A DNA stretch of 64,000 nucleotides from Caulobacter sp. AP07. GTDB lineage: Bacteria > Pseudomonadota > Alphaproteobacteria > Caulobacterales > Caulobacteraceae. The notes under the pieces are model-generated. The model saw only the letters and a list, made by a program, of their open reading frames with translations, was not told where the DNA came from and did not search any database. The stretch covers positions 62,001-126,000 of the forward strand of contig NZ_AKKF01000122.1 of the NCBI RefSeq assembly GCF_000281955.1. The letters are read 5' to 3'. Within the stretch, counting starts at the first letter, position 1; each line of letters starts with the position of its first letter. Made by a program: the position numbers and the translations under genes. Below are positions 1-7,957 of the stretch, in pieces.

Positions 1-1
1 C

Positions 2-418
2 CGCGCCAAGGCGCCCCCGGCTTCGCCGCCCGCCGCCACCCCGGTCGACGGTCCCCGCACCCTGAAGCCGGGCGCCTGGAAGACCGTCGCCAAGACCCCG
101 ACCGGCGAGGAAAGCTCGGTCCAGTGCGTCGGCGAAGGCTACGACCCCGGCGCCGAGGCGGCCCGCAAGGTCACGCCCTGCGGCCAGCCCACCCTGACCC
201 GCACGGCCGACGGCTTCCACCTGGACCAGGTCTGCGAGAAGAACGGGATCAAGTACGACCTGGCCGGCGCGGTCAGCGGCGACTTCACCACCACCGCCAC
301 CACCGACCTGGCCCTGACCCTGTCGGCTTACGGGCGCAAGCAGACGATGCACATGCGGGCGGTCAGCACCTATCAGGGTCCCTGCGAGGCGGCGGCCAAG
401 ACCCGGGCGGCGCGCTAA
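2..418 (+). CDS. DUF3617-like protein, C-terminal part
   Basis: The frame is open from base 2 to a TAA at 416-418 and the gene begins outside the window. The visible 138 residues start with a Pro/Ala-rich linker. They continue with 'LKPGAWK', a first Cys in 'QCVGEG', a second in 'TPCGQP', a third in 'QVCEKNG' and a final 'GPCEA'. This spacing of cysteines after an 'lkpG.W' motif resembles the DUF3617 family of small exported proteins of unknown function. Their cysteines probably form disulphides in the periplasm. A signal peptide would lie upstream and cannot be checked. The function is unknown. Confidence 0.6.
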   Translation, partial: RAKAPPASPPAATPVDGPRTLKPGAWKTVAKTPTGEESSVQCVGEGYDPGAEAARKVTPCGQPTLTRTADGFHLDQVCEKNGIKYDLAGAVSGDFTTTATTDLALTLSAYGRKQTMHMRAVSTYQGPCEAAAKTRAAR

Positions 419-553
419 CCCTTCGCGGCGGAGAGGCGTCCGCGGAGCGTCCATAATCCATATGGAGGAAGGCTTTCGCAGCGCCTACCCCATATCGGGT
501 AGCATTCCGTGACCTCCGCGCCACAGGGCTTCAGCGATCGTTCGGCGGCCGCG

Positions 554-579
554 AAAACTCCGGGAACATCCGGAGTTTT
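554..579 (+). terminator. Perfect 10-bp hairpin followed by T-tract
   Basis: Bases 554-563 and 570-579 are exact reverse complements around a 6-base loop. The right arm ends in four T and the left arm begins with four A, so it could terminate transcription in either direction. It lies 136 bp after the first gene and 62 bp before the next start, so a leader attenuator is also possible. Confidence 0.6.
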
Positions 580-641
580 AGGAGCCTTCTAGTCCTAGGG
601 GCCAATGCCCGTCGAACGTCACCAAAGGAGCCGCCAAGACC

Positions 642-956
642 ATGAGTGGGCCACATCTGACCGTAGCGCCCGACACGGGCGCCGGAACGGCCGAGGTCTA
701 TAATCTCAGCCGCGATCCGGAGACCATCAGCCAGCGCGTCCAGCGCCTGCAGCACGAGGCCCGGTCGTTGGCCCGTGAGCAGATCGAGGCCATGGAGCGC
801 GATCTGGATAGCCTGGCCCGGCGCGCCCAGGAGATCGCCGACGGCGGCGAGGCCTATGCGGTCGGGGTGCGCGAGATGGCCTCGCGCCTGGCCGCGGACC
901 TGCCGCAGAAGGCCCAGGGCCTGCGCGCCATCATGGAACGCTCGTCCAGGGACTAG
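642..956 (+). CDS. Small helical protein, unknown function
   Basis: This 104-residue protein has an ATG preceded by a good ribosome site (AAAGGAG, about 12 bases upstream). It has no signal peptide, membrane segment or cysteine. From about residue 25 onward it is predicted helical, rich in Arg, Glu, Ala and Leu with a heptad-like spacing ('ISQRVQRLQHEARSLAREQ', then 'RDLDSLARRAQEIADGG'). That suggests a coiled coil or helical bundle. I do not recognise a family. It stands alone, between a T-tailed hairpin upstream and a GC hairpin downstream. Confidence 0.7.
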   Translation: MSGPHLTVAPDTGAGTAEVYNLSRDPETISQRVQRLQHEARSLAREQIEAMERDLDSLARRAQEIADGGEAYAVGVREMASRLAADLPQKAQGLRAIMERSSRD

Positions 957-972
957 GGCGCTCGACAAGGCG

Positions 973-1006
973 CCTTCCGCCGCCGACGCGAGAAGGCGGC
1001 GGAAGG
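973..1006 (+). terminator. 12-bp GC hairpin after the small helical gene
   Basis: Bases 973-984 pair exactly with 995-1006 around a 10-base loop, 17 bp after the stop at 956. There is no T-tract, so this is a terminator-like or RNA-stabilising hairpin, not a canonical intrinsic terminator. Confidence 0.5.
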
Positions 1007-1134
1007 GTCCGGGCCTGGCCGCCGGCCGGATTGGGACACCCCCGATGCGGAGCCGCCCGGAAAATATCCACGGCCGCGCGCGGGCTCGCTGGAGCCACGG
1101 GGACGCTGGTCAAACCGTCACATCGGCGCGCTAA

Positions 1135-2217
1135 ATGGCGGCCATGACCCTGCTGACCCGACGCGCCTTGACCACCGCCGCCCTGGCCGGGACCCTGCTG
1201 CCCGCCATGAGCTTCGCCGCCACGCCCCGGAAGCCGATCGTCATCGCCCACCGCGGGGCCTCGGGCCTGCGTCCCGAGCACACCGCCCTGGCCTACGACC
1301 TGGCCATCGACGAGGGCTGCGACTTCATCGAACCCGACCTGGTGCCGACCAAGGACGGCCACCTGATCGTCCGGCACGAGAACGAGATCGGCGGCACGAC
1401 CGACGTGGCCAGCCGTCCCGAATTCGCCGACCGCAAGGTCACCAAGACCATCGACGGCCAGAGCCTGACCGGCTGGTTCACCGAAGACTTCACCCTGGCC
1501 GAGATCAAGACCCTGCGGGCCCGCGAGCGCCTGCCGAAGCTGCGTCCGGCCAACACGAAGTACGACGGCCAGGCCCAACTGCTGACCTTCGACGAGGTGG
1601 TGGCCATCGCCAGGGCGGGCAGCCAGCGCTCGGGCCGGACGATCGGCGTCTATCCCGAGATGAAGCATCCCAGCTACTTCGCCTCGATCGGCCTGCCCCT
1701 GGAGGACCGCCTGGTCGCCCGGCTGAAGGCCCACGACCTGGACTCGGCCGCCGCCCCGGTCTTCGTCCAGTGCTTCGAGGTGACACCGCTGAAGACCCTG
1801 CGCGGCAAGACCAAGGCCCGGCTGGTGCAACTGACCGCCGGCGAGGGCGGCCCGGCCGACCTGCCGAACGTCAAGTACGCCGAGATCTGCAGCGCCGCCG
1901 GCCTGAAGGACCTGGCGCTGTACGCCGACGGCCTGGGTCCGGAAAAGACCCAGGTGATCCCGCAGAGCGCCGACGCGCTGCTGCCGGCCACGTCGCTGGT
2001 GAAGGACGCCCATGCCGCCGGCCTGGTCGTCCACCCCTGGACGGTGCGGGCCGAGAACTACTTCCTGCCGACCGCCCTGCGCCGGGGCGAGCCCACGGCC
2101 GCCGACTACCTGGCCCAGCCGGGCGAGGTCAGCGCGGTGTTCAAGGCGCTGTACGCGGCCGGGGTGGATGGGCTGTTCAGCGACTTTCCGGGGCTGGCGG
2201 TCGCGGCGCGGGGGTAA
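1135..2217 (+). CDS. glpQ: Exported glycerophosphodiester phosphodiesterase
   Basis: It hydrolyses glycerophosphodiesters to glycerol-3-phosphate and an alcohol, probably in the periplasm. A signal peptide with a twin-Arg 'TRRALTT' and hydrophobic core occupies residues 1-29, ending 'SFAA'. The catalytic GDPD signature follows: H39-R40 in 'AHRGASG', E48, E66-P-D68, and H81 in 'RHEN'. 'PEMKHPSY' and a C-terminal 'VDGLFSDFP' complete the TIM barrel. The 360-residue length is that of periplasmic GlpQ, not the shorter cytoplasmic UgpQ. An ATG at 1144 (skipping three residues) is an equally good start because neither has a strong ribosome site. No transporter gene is adjacent. Confidence 0.9.
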   Translation: MAAMTLLTRRALTTAALAGTLLPAMSFAATPRKPIVIAHRGASGLRPEHTALAYDLAIDEGCDFIEPDLVPTKDGHLIVRHENEIGGTTDVASRPEFADRKVTKTIDGQSLTGWFTEDFTLAEIKTLRARERLPKLRPANTKYDGQAQLLTFDEVVAIARAGSQRSGRTIGVYPEMKHPSYFASIGLPLEDRLVARLKAHDLDSAAAPVFVQCFEVTPLKTLRGKTKARLVQLTAGEGGPADLPNVKYAEICSAAGLKDLALYADGLGPEKTQVIPQSADALLPATSLVKDAHAAGLVVHPWTVRAENYFLPTALRRGEPTAADYLAQPGEVSAVFKALYAAGVDGLFSDFPGLAVAARG

Positions 2218-2239
2218 CCCCTTCCGCCACATAAGAACG

Positions 2240-2259
2240 CCGTCATCCCGGGATGACGG
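2240..2259. repeat. 20-bp perfect palindrome (CCGTCATCCC core)
   Basis: Bases 2240-2249 and 2250-2259 are exact reverse complements with no loop. The arm matches the CGTCATCCC ends of the 91-bp elements at 38876 and 45621, so this may be a remnant lacking the internal part. It lies between glpQ and the next gene. Confidence 0.6.
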
Positions 2260-2342
2260 TGGGATAGAGAGAGCAGGGATCGCTTGCCACCCTTCCCGCC
2301 CCGATGCAGCGTGCGCCCCTTCTCCGCTTCGAGGCGCCCTTC

Positions 2343-3653
2343 ATGACCCTCCGCCTGACCGGCCTGGCCGCCGCCTTCGCCCTGCTCGCCGCCCCGGCCC
2401 TCGCCGCGCCCGAAGGCTCCCAGTTGCCCGAAGCCGGCAAGCTGAACGTCATCGCCAAGGACTTCGTGCGCCTGACCCTGGAGGCCGGCGAGCGCGAGCC
2501 GGGCTATGTCGACGCCTATTACGGTCCCGAGGCCCTGGCCAAGGCCGCCAAGGCCGCGCCGCGCGACGTGCCCGCCCTGCGCGCCGAGGCCGATCGCCTG
2601 GCCGCCGCCGTGGCCGGCGTGGACGACCAGGCGCTGCCGCCGGACCAGGTCCGCCGCAAGGCCTTCCTGGCCGGCCAGCTGAAAGCCGCCCAGACCCGGC
2701 TGGCCATGCTGTCGGGCCAGAAGTTCAGCTTCCGGGACGAGGCCGAGGGCCTGTTCGGCGTGCGGCCGGAGCTGAAGCCCCTGGCCAGCTACGATCCCGT
2801 CCTGACCCGCATCGAGATCCTGCTGCCGGGCGACGGCGACCTGGCCGCCCGGGTCGACGCCTTCCAGGCCCGGTATGTGATCCCGGCCGACAGGCTGGAG
2901 CCGGTGATGCGCGCCGCCATCGCCGCCTGCAAGGCCGCCACCCAGGCCCACATCGCCCTGCCCAAGGGCGAGCGCTTCGACATGGAGTTCGTCACCGACA
3001 AGCCGTGGAGCGGCTACAACTGGTACAAGGGCCAGGCCCACAGCCTGATCCAGATCAACACCAGCCTGCCGGTCTATATCAGCCGCGCCTTGGACCTGGG
3101 CTGCCACGAGGGCTATCCCGGCCACCACGTGCTCAACGCCCTGCTGGAAGAGAAGCTGACCAAGGGCAAGGGCTGGGTGGAGTTCAGCGTCTATCCGCTG
3201 TTCTCGCCGCAATCGCTGATCGCCGAGGGCAGCGCCAACTACGGCATCGGCCTGGCCTTCCCCGGGGCCGAAAAGCTGAAGTTCGAGCGCGAGAAGCTCT
3301 ATCCGCTGGCCGGGCTGGATCCGGCGACCGCCGACGCCTACGACGCCTTCACCAAGGCCAAGGCCGACCTGGCCGGGGCCGAATACACCATCGCCGACGA
3401 CTACCTGTCCGGCCGCGTCGACCGCGCCCAGGCCGTGGCCCTGCAACGCAAGTACGGCCTGATGACCCAGGCCCGCGCCGAGCAGCGGATGAAGTTCGTC
3501 GACGCCTACCGCAGCTACGTCATCAACTATGGCCTGGGCCAGGACATGGTCCGCGCCCATGTCGAGCGGGCCGGGCCATCGCAGGACGCGCGCTGGCAGC
3601 GGATGGAAGCGGTGATCTCGCAGCCGACGACGCCGGCGGATTTGGCGAAGTAG
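2343..3653 (+). CDS. Exported zinc metallopeptidase-like protein (DUF885-type)
   Basis: The start at 2343 gives an N-terminus 'MTLRLTGLAAAFALLAAPALAA', a clear signal peptide; an in-frame ATG at 2304 would put 13 non-signal residues in front. The mature protein is largely helical and carries 'CHEGYPGHH' with H255 and E256, the zincin signature of the DUF885 family of putative periplasmic or lipoprotein peptidases. A downstream 'LIAEGSANYG' probably supplies the third zinc ligand. At 436 residues it is shorter than typical DUF885 proteins of about 550-600. The substrate is unknown. It is convergent with the DUF2855 gene and they share a hairpin. Confidence 0.75.
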   Translation: MTLRLTGLAAAFALLAAPALAAPEGSQLPEAGKLNVIAKDFVRLTLEAGEREPGYVDAYYGPEALAKAAKAAPRDVPALRAEADRLAAAVAGVDDQALPPDQVRRKAFLAGQLKAAQTRLAMLSGQKFSFRDEAEGLFGVRPELKPLASYDPVLTRIEILLPGDGDLAARVDAFQARYVIPADRLEPVMRAAIAACKAATQAHIALPKGERFDMEFVTDKPWSGYNWYKGQAHSLIQINTSLPVYISRALDLGCHEGYPGHHVLNALLEEKLTKGKGWVEFSVYPLFSPQSLIAEGSANYGIGLAFPGAEKLKFEREKLYPLAGLDPATADAYDAFTKAKADLAGAEYTIADDYLSGRVDRAQAVALQRKYGLMTQARAEQRMKFVDAYRSYVINYGLGQDMVRAHVERAGPSQDARWQRMEAVISQPTTPADLAK

Positions 3654-3660
3654 GGGCTAT

Positions 3661-3692
3661 TTGACCCCTCTCCCGGAGGGGAGAGGGGTCAA
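3661..3692. terminator. 14-bp hairpin between convergent genes
   Basis: Bases 3661-3674 pair exactly with 3679-3692 around GGAG. The hairpin starts 8 bp after the metallopeptidase stop and contains the stop codon of the minus-strand DUF2855 gene. The CCCTCTCCC core recurs at 26772, 26917 and 29655, so it belongs to a repeated family that may act as a bidirectional terminator. Confidence 0.6.
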
Positions 3693-4744
3693 GGTTGGAG
3701 GATATGCCCCGCTTCCGGCCCGGCCCGGCCTTCCAGCACCGCCTGGTAGACCTCGGCGATGGCCGATGCCCCCACGCCATGCGCGACCGTCATCCACCTC
3801 GGCGCGTCAGCGACGAACGGGGCCCAGGCCGCGTCGTGGCGTTGGTCCAGGCCGCCCGGCCCCCAGTCGGCGGCGCGCTTGCGGATGCGGTCGGGGGCGA
3901 AGAAGAAGATCGGCTTGGGGCCCGGCAGGTCGCCGCCGCCACGCTCGGCCTCCCAATGGGTGCCGCCGACCAGGCAGGAATAGGCCAGGGCGTCGCCGAA
4001 CCGTTCGTGCACGGCGCGCAGCAGCGGCGCGTCGCCGGCGAAATCGACGACCACCACCGGTTCCTCGATCGGCGCCGTGGGAACCGCGTCATAGGTCACC
4101 ACCTGGTCGTAATAGCCCAGGGCCTCGACGAAGGCGGCGTTGCGGGACGAGGTCAGGCCAACCACGCGCGCCTTGCCGCGCTGCTTGAGCCGGAAGGCCA
4201 GGCTGATCGCGGTCTTCGACGAGGCGCTGGTCAACACGACCGACCGCGCGCCGAACAGCTCGTTCTCATCGAGAAAGTCCTCGATCAGGAAGCCGGTGAT
4301 GAACAGCGGCCGCAGCAGCGCCTGATGGTCGTCCAGCGGCGCGGGCGCGGCCAACTGGTACTGGTTGTAGACCGGCGGCAGGTCGACGCGGTGCGGCGCG
4401 ACATCGGCGAAGCCGCCGCGCGTCTTGCGCGGCGTCACCGTCAGATGGGTCGACATCGGATAATAGCCGTAGAAGCGCTGGCCGACGGCGAGATCGGGAT
4501 GGTTCGAGGCCTCGACCGTCGCATAGCCCCAGACCGGGATCCGCCCCTGCCCCTCGACCGCCGGGAAGAAGTCCCAGTAGCGCATGGCCTGGCCGAACAC
4601 CGCGTAGGTGATGTTGTTGGCGGTCAGGGCGAAGCGTTCGATCGCCAGCCGCGCCTGGCCTTCGCCGAGGTCGGCAACGACGGCGGGCGCGATGCTCGCC
4701 CGCCGCAGGTCGCTCTTGTCGATCAGGAGATCCCAGCTGGCCAT
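3689..4744 (-). CDS. DUF2855 family protein (oxidoreductase-like)
   Basis: This 351-residue cytosolic protein has the DUF2855 architecture, a divergent relative of medium-chain alcohol dehydrogenases. An N-terminal GroES-like part contains 'FALTANNITYAVFG' and 'WGYATVEAS'. A Rossmann-like half contains 'VVLTSASSKTAISLAFRL' and 'VVGLTSSRN'. The zinc ligands of classical alcohol dehydrogenases are not evident. No substrate is known for the family. The stop lies inside the convergent hairpin at 3661-3692 and the start is followed by a composite palindromic repeat at 4758-4864. Confidence 0.8.
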   Translation of the reverse strand: MASWDLLIDKSDLRRASIAPAVVADLGEGQARLAIERFALTANNITYAVFGQAMRYWDFFPAVEGQGRIPVWGYATVEASNHPDLAVGQRFYGYYPMSTHLTVTPRKTRGGFADVAPHRVDLPPVYNQYQLAAPAPLDDHQALLRPLFITGFLIEDFLDENELFGARSVVLTSASSKTAISLAFRLKQRGKARVVGLTSSRNAAFVEALGYYDQVVTYDAVPTAPIEEPVVVVDFAGDAPLLRAVHERFGDALAYSCLVGGTHWEAERGGGDLPGPKPIFFFAPDRIRKRAADWGPGGLDQRHDAAWAPFVADAPRWMTVAHGVGASAIAEVYQAVLEGRAGPEAGHILQP

Positions 4745-4757
4745 GGTCGTTGCTCCC

Positions 4758-4864
4758 CTAGAGCGTTTTCAAGCGAAGTGGATACCGGTTCGCGTGAAGA
4801 AAACGCGCCAAAACACGAAGCTAGAGCGCCTGGCCTGATGCAATCAGGTCGGGAAGCGCTCTAG
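4758..4864. repeat. 107-bp composite palindromic element
   Basis: The ends are an 8-bp inverted repeat, CTAGAGCG at 4758-4765 and its complement at 4857-4864. Inside are two hairpins: GCGTTTTC at 4764-4771 with GAAAACGC near 4798-4805, and a second that reuses CTAGAGCG at 4821-4828. From memory, this sequence type is a common non-coding dispersed palindrome of alphaproteobacteria. It sits in the gap between the DUF2855 start and the 3' end of the carotenoid oxygenase gene. Confidence 0.75.
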
Positions 4865-4920
4865 CGCCGCGCCCAGCTAACCGCGTTTCGTGACAAGACG
4901 TCAAACGTTCGTTTGAATTC

Positions 4921-6306
4921 TTATCCGTTCACCCAGTTGCCATGGAACCCGAACGGCACCCGGCGCGGCAGTCGCGCCAAGGCCACCGGTCCGGCCGCGA
5001 CGTCCTGGGCGTCGAACACCACGAACTCGCTGACGTCGTCGCGGCCGCGATAGATCACCGCCGTCAGCCAGCCTTGACCCTCCGGCGCCTCGGAAGACGC
5101 GGGGGTGAAGACGGCTTCGGAGATCGCGTCGCCCTCCGGCAGGACGAAGGTCGCGCGGGCGCCGGTCTCCAGGTCGATATGGGCCAGGACGTTGGCCCGG
5201 AAGTCGCCCGGCTTCAGCGACTGGCCGACGAACCAGCCGTGACGATACGGCAGTCCGGCCAGGCGCTCGTCAAAGCGCGGGAACTCGCCGGCCAGGTCGT
5301 CGAGCGGGGTCTCGCTCACGGTTCCGGCCGCCAGGTCGAAGGTCCAGCGCACCAGATAGGCCGCCGCGTTCTCGCCCCGGGCTCCGTCGGCGCGCGGGAA
5401 CAAGGGGGCCGAGGCGTAGCGCATGACGTCGGCGACCACCGTCCCGTCATGGTCATAGGCGTTCATCACGTGGAAGACGTAGCCGGGCGGGGCGTCGAAC
5501 CAGCGCAGGCCGGCCACGCCCTCGTCGCGGCGCATCACCGCCACCTGGCCCTGCTTGTCGGGTTCCCAGGCGAACACCGGGCCACCGCTCATCGCCCGCT
5601 GCAGGCTGCCGGTCAGGGGCAGGACCGGGATCAGCACATGCTCGCGGGTCACCGCGAAGTCGTGGATCATCGAGCAGTAGGGCGCCTCGAAGGTCTCGCG
5701 CTTGACCAGCTTGCCGCCCGCGTCGACCACGCCCCAGCTGACCTTGCTGGACAGCGGCATGGGATCGTCGGCATAGGCGAAGAACACCATCTCGCCGGTC
5801 AGCGGATCGGTCTTGGGGTGGGCGGTGACCTTGCCGCCGAAGTCGACGAAGCCGCGCGGATCCAGGCCGTGTTCGCTGATGGCGAAGGGCGCGGCGGACT
5901 CCACCAGGGCCATCAGCCGGCCGGCGTGGTGGACGATGTTGGTGTTGGCCACCGCGCTGTCGACCTTGCCCAGCACCGACGGGTCGGTGGTCATCGGGTT
6001 GCCCCAGCTGCCCCACAGGGCGTGGCCGGCCGCGTGCTCGGCTTCCCACTTGGGCGTGCGGACCCAGCGGTTCCTGTAGCTCAGTTTTCCGTCGCCCACC
6101 GTGAAGGCGTGGATCATGCCGTCGCCGACGAACCAGTGGTAGTTGCCGTCGCGCGGCTCGAACTGCGGGTTGGGCCCGTTGCGGTAGAGCATGCCCGATA
6201 GGCCCGGCGGCAGGACGCCTTCGACCTGGAGCTCGAAATCGTCCTCGCTGCGCACCGGCGCGAAATTGCCGGCCAGATAGGGATTGATGCGAACCTCGCC
6301 GTCCAT
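4921..6306 (-). CDS. Carotenoid oxygenase / lignostilbene dioxygenase family
   Basis: The 461-residue protein is a non-haem iron dioxygenase of the RPE65/CCD/lignostilbene dioxygenase superfamily, which oxidatively cleaves conjugated alkenes in apocarotenoids or stilbenes. All four iron-binding histidines can be placed: H163 in 'TAHPKTD', H215 in 'MIHDFAVT', H279 in 'VFHVMNAY' and H455 in 'GFHGNWV'. The N-terminal 'YRNGPNPQFEP' is also typical. Length matches the family (460-500). There is no signal peptide, so it is cytosolic. It is divergent from a TetR gene with palindromes in the shared gap, so repression by that regulator, relieved by a substrate, is likely. The sequence alone does not separate carotenoid from stilbene cleavage. 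Confidence 0.9.
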   Translation of the reverse strand: MDGEVRINPYLAGNFAPVRSEDDFELQVEGVLPPGLSGMLYRNGPNPQFEPRDGNYHWFVGDGMIHAFTVGDGKLSYRNRWVRTPKWEAEHAAGHALWGSWGNPMTTDPSVLGKVDSAVANTNIVHHAGRLMALVESAAPFAISEHGLDPRGFVDFGGKVTAHPKTDPLTGEMVFFAYADDPMPLSSKVSWGVVDAGGKLVKRETFEAPYCSMIHDFAVTREHVLIPVLPLTGSLQRAMSGGPVFAWEPDKQGQVAVMRRDEGVAGLRWFDAPPGYVFHVMNAYDHDGTVVADVMRYASAPLFPRADGARGENAAAYLVRWTFDLAAGTVSETPLDDLAGEFPRFDERLAGLPYRHGWFVGQSLKPGDFRANVLAHIDLETGARATFVLPEGDAISEAVFTPASSEAPEGQGWLTAVIYRGRDDVSEFVVFDAQDVAAGPVALARLPRRVPFGFHGNWVNG

Positions 6307-6345
6307 GACGGACCTCCCACGTTTCGAGCCTGATGGCTTCGTTTG

Positions 6346-6372
6346 ATTTACGTTGTAAATTTATGCTGTAAG
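6346..6372. promoter_or_regulatory. Tandem palindromic operator, carotenoid oxygenase/TetR gap
   Basis: Bases 6346-6360 form the perfect palindrome ATTTAC-GTT-GTAAAT. A similar imperfect copy (TTTA-TGC-TGTAAG, 6360-6372) follows 13 bp further on. They lie 40-66 bp upstream of the minus-strand oxygenase start and just before the TetR gene, the expected place for an autoregulated TetR operator. This is an A/T-rich island in a very GC-rich region. Confidence 0.65.
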
Positions 6373-6403
6373 AGATGATCGTCGTCAACCGGGATTCGCC
6401 CAC

Positions 6404-7009
6404 CTGCCCCGCGTTCTCTCCTCCGCCGATGTCGAAGACTTCCGCCGCCGGCTGTGCGCCGCGGCCGAAGGGCTGTTCGCCGAGCACGGGCCAGACGCCG
6501 TGACCATGCGCCAGCTGGCCCAGACCCTGGGGGTCAGCCCGATGACCCCCTATCGCTACTTCGCCGACAAGGACGCCATCCTGGCGGCGGTGCGCACCGC
6601 CGCCTTCACCCGGTTCGCCGAGGCCATCGAGGCGGCCCTGGCCGCGCCCGGCGACCCGGTCGCCCGCTCGCGCCACGCCGGCCAGGCCTATGTCGCCTTC
6701 GCCCTGGGCCAGCCCCAGGCCTACCGGCTGATGTTCGACCTGACCCAGCCGACCGAGAAGGCCTATCCCGAACTGACGGCCGCGGTCGTCCGGGCCCGCC
6801 GGACCATGACCGTCCATGTCGAGGCGATGATCGCCGCTGGCCAGATGAGCGGCGACGCCGAGCTGATCGGCCACCTGTTCTGGACCATCCTGCACGGCAG
6901 CCTGATGCTGCAGCTGTCGGGCAAGCTGTCGCCGTCGATCGACCCGGAAAAACTGCGGATGACGGCCATTTCGGCCCTGTCGCGCGGCCTTGCCCTTGCG
7001 GCGGACTGA
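6404..7009 (+). CDS. TetR family repressor, probable CTG start
   Basis: The protein reads 'PRVLSSADVEDFRRRL', 'CAAAEGLFAEHGPDAVTMRQLAQTLGVSPMTPYRYFADKDAILAA': helix 1 plus a complete TetR helix-turn-helix, then a ligand-binding domain of about 140 residues. The only ATG in frame (6500) or the GTG at 6494 would delete helix 1 of the DNA-binding domain. The frame upstream holds no ATG, GTG or TTG before a stop near 6356. I therefore place the start at CTG 6404, which gives the 'M-PRVLS' N-terminus I recall for similar regulators. A sequencing error is the alternative. It is divergent from the oxygenase gene and followed after 47 bp by the EamA exporter gene, so it may control both. Confidence 0.7.
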   Translation: MPRVLSSADVEDFRRRLCAAAEGLFAEHGPDAVTMRQLAQTLGVSPMTPYRYFADKDAILAAVRTAAFTRFAEAIEAALAAPGDPVARSRHAGQAYVAFALGQPQAYRLMFDLTQPTEKAYPELTAAVVRARRTMTVHVEAMIAAGQMSGDAELIGHLFWTILHGSLMLQLSGKLSPSIDPEKLRMTAISALSRGLALAAD

Positions 7010-7056
7010 AACAGGGTTCAAGTCCGGGTCAGTCTAGCTTCCGTGGATCCTTCGCC

Positions 7057-7953
7057 ATGACCGACGCGCCCCTGCCCCTGCGCCACTTCTTGCTGGCGCT
7101 GGCCGTGGTGGCGGTGTGGGGCACCAATTTCGTGGTCATCCGGGTGGCGCTGGACCACCTGCCGCCGCTGCTGTTCGCCACCCTGCGCTTCACCCTGGTG
7201 CTGCTGCCGATGGTGTTCCTGGTCAAGCGGCCGAAGGTTCCGTGGACCAACCTGGCGGCCTATGGCGTGCTGATCGGGGCGGGGCAGTTCGGGCTGCTGT
7301 TCGTGGCCATGAAGGGCCACATCTCGCCGGGCCTGGCCTCGCTGGTCATCCAGACCCAGGTGTTCTTCACCATCGGCATGGCCATGAAGATCAGCGGCGA
7401 GAAGGTGCGCGGCTTCCAGATCGTCGCCCTGCTGCTGGCCGCCTCGGGCATCGTGCTGATCGCCGCCCACGGCGGCGGGGCCGCGACGCCGCTGGGCGTG
7501 CTGCTGATCCTGCTGGCCGCCGCCAGCTGGGCCGGCGGCAATATCGTCGCCCGCCAGGCCGGGACGGTGAACATGCTGGCCTATGTGGTCTGGGCCAGCC
7601 TGTTCTCGATCCCGCCGCTGTTTGTGATGTCGCTGTGGCTGGAGGGCTGGCCGGCCATGGTCGCGGGCGTGCGCCACGCCGACGCCCTGACCTGGGCCGC
7701 CGTGGCCTGGCAGGCGGTGGGCAACACCATGTTCGGCTACGCCGCCTGGGGCTGGCTGCTGGCCCGCCACCCGGCCGCGACGGTGACGCCGATGGCCCTG
7801 CTGGTGCCGGTGTTCGGCATGGGGGCCTCGGCGATCCTGCTGCACGAGAGCCTGCCGGGCTGGAAGCTGCTGGCGGCGGCGCTGGTGCTGACCGGGCTGG
7901 CGGTCAACATGCTGTGGCCGAAGGTGCGGGCGCGGTTCATCGCGGCGGCCTAG
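7057..7953 (+). CDS. EamA/DMT-superfamily exporter
   Basis: The 298-residue inner-membrane protein has about ten transmembrane helices arranged as two EamA repeats. It starts with 'HFLLALAVVAVWGTNFVVIRVAL', the typical first helix with the W-G-x-N-F motif. Length and sequence suit amino-acid or metabolite exporters such as the O-acetylserine/cysteine exporter EamA, but the substrate cannot be read. It follows the TetR gene by 47 bp on the same strand and converges on the beta-propeller gene, 4 bp away. The open frame extends upstream over the TetR gene, but the ATG at 7057 begins the conserved first helix and is the real start. Confidence 0.88.
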   Translation: MTDAPLPLRHFLLALAVVAVWGTNFVVIRVALDHLPPLLFATLRFTLVLLPMVFLVKRPKVPWTNLAAYGVLIGAGQFGLLFVAMKGHISPGLASLVIQTQVFFTIGMAMKISGEKVRGFQIVALLLAASGIVLIAAHGGGAATPLGVLLILLAAASWAGGNIVARQAGTVNMLAYVVWASLFSIPPLFVMSLWLEGWPAMVAGVRHADALTWAAVAWQAVGNTMFGYAAWGWLLARHPAATVTPMALLVPVFGMGASAILLHESLPGWKLLAAALVLTGLAVNMLWPKVRARFIAAA

Positions 7954-7957
7954 ACCG

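Noticed and set aside
931-2232. A 433-codon minus-strand frame over the glycerophosphodiesterase gene
   Set aside because: Shadow translation; all catalytic motifs of the diesterase are in the plus frame.
6454-7056. Continuous open frame linking the TetR region and the EamA gene
   Set aside because: The upstream part is Arg/Pro-rich out-of-frame translation of the TetR gene. The conserved EamA start is at 7057, so it is not a fusion protein.
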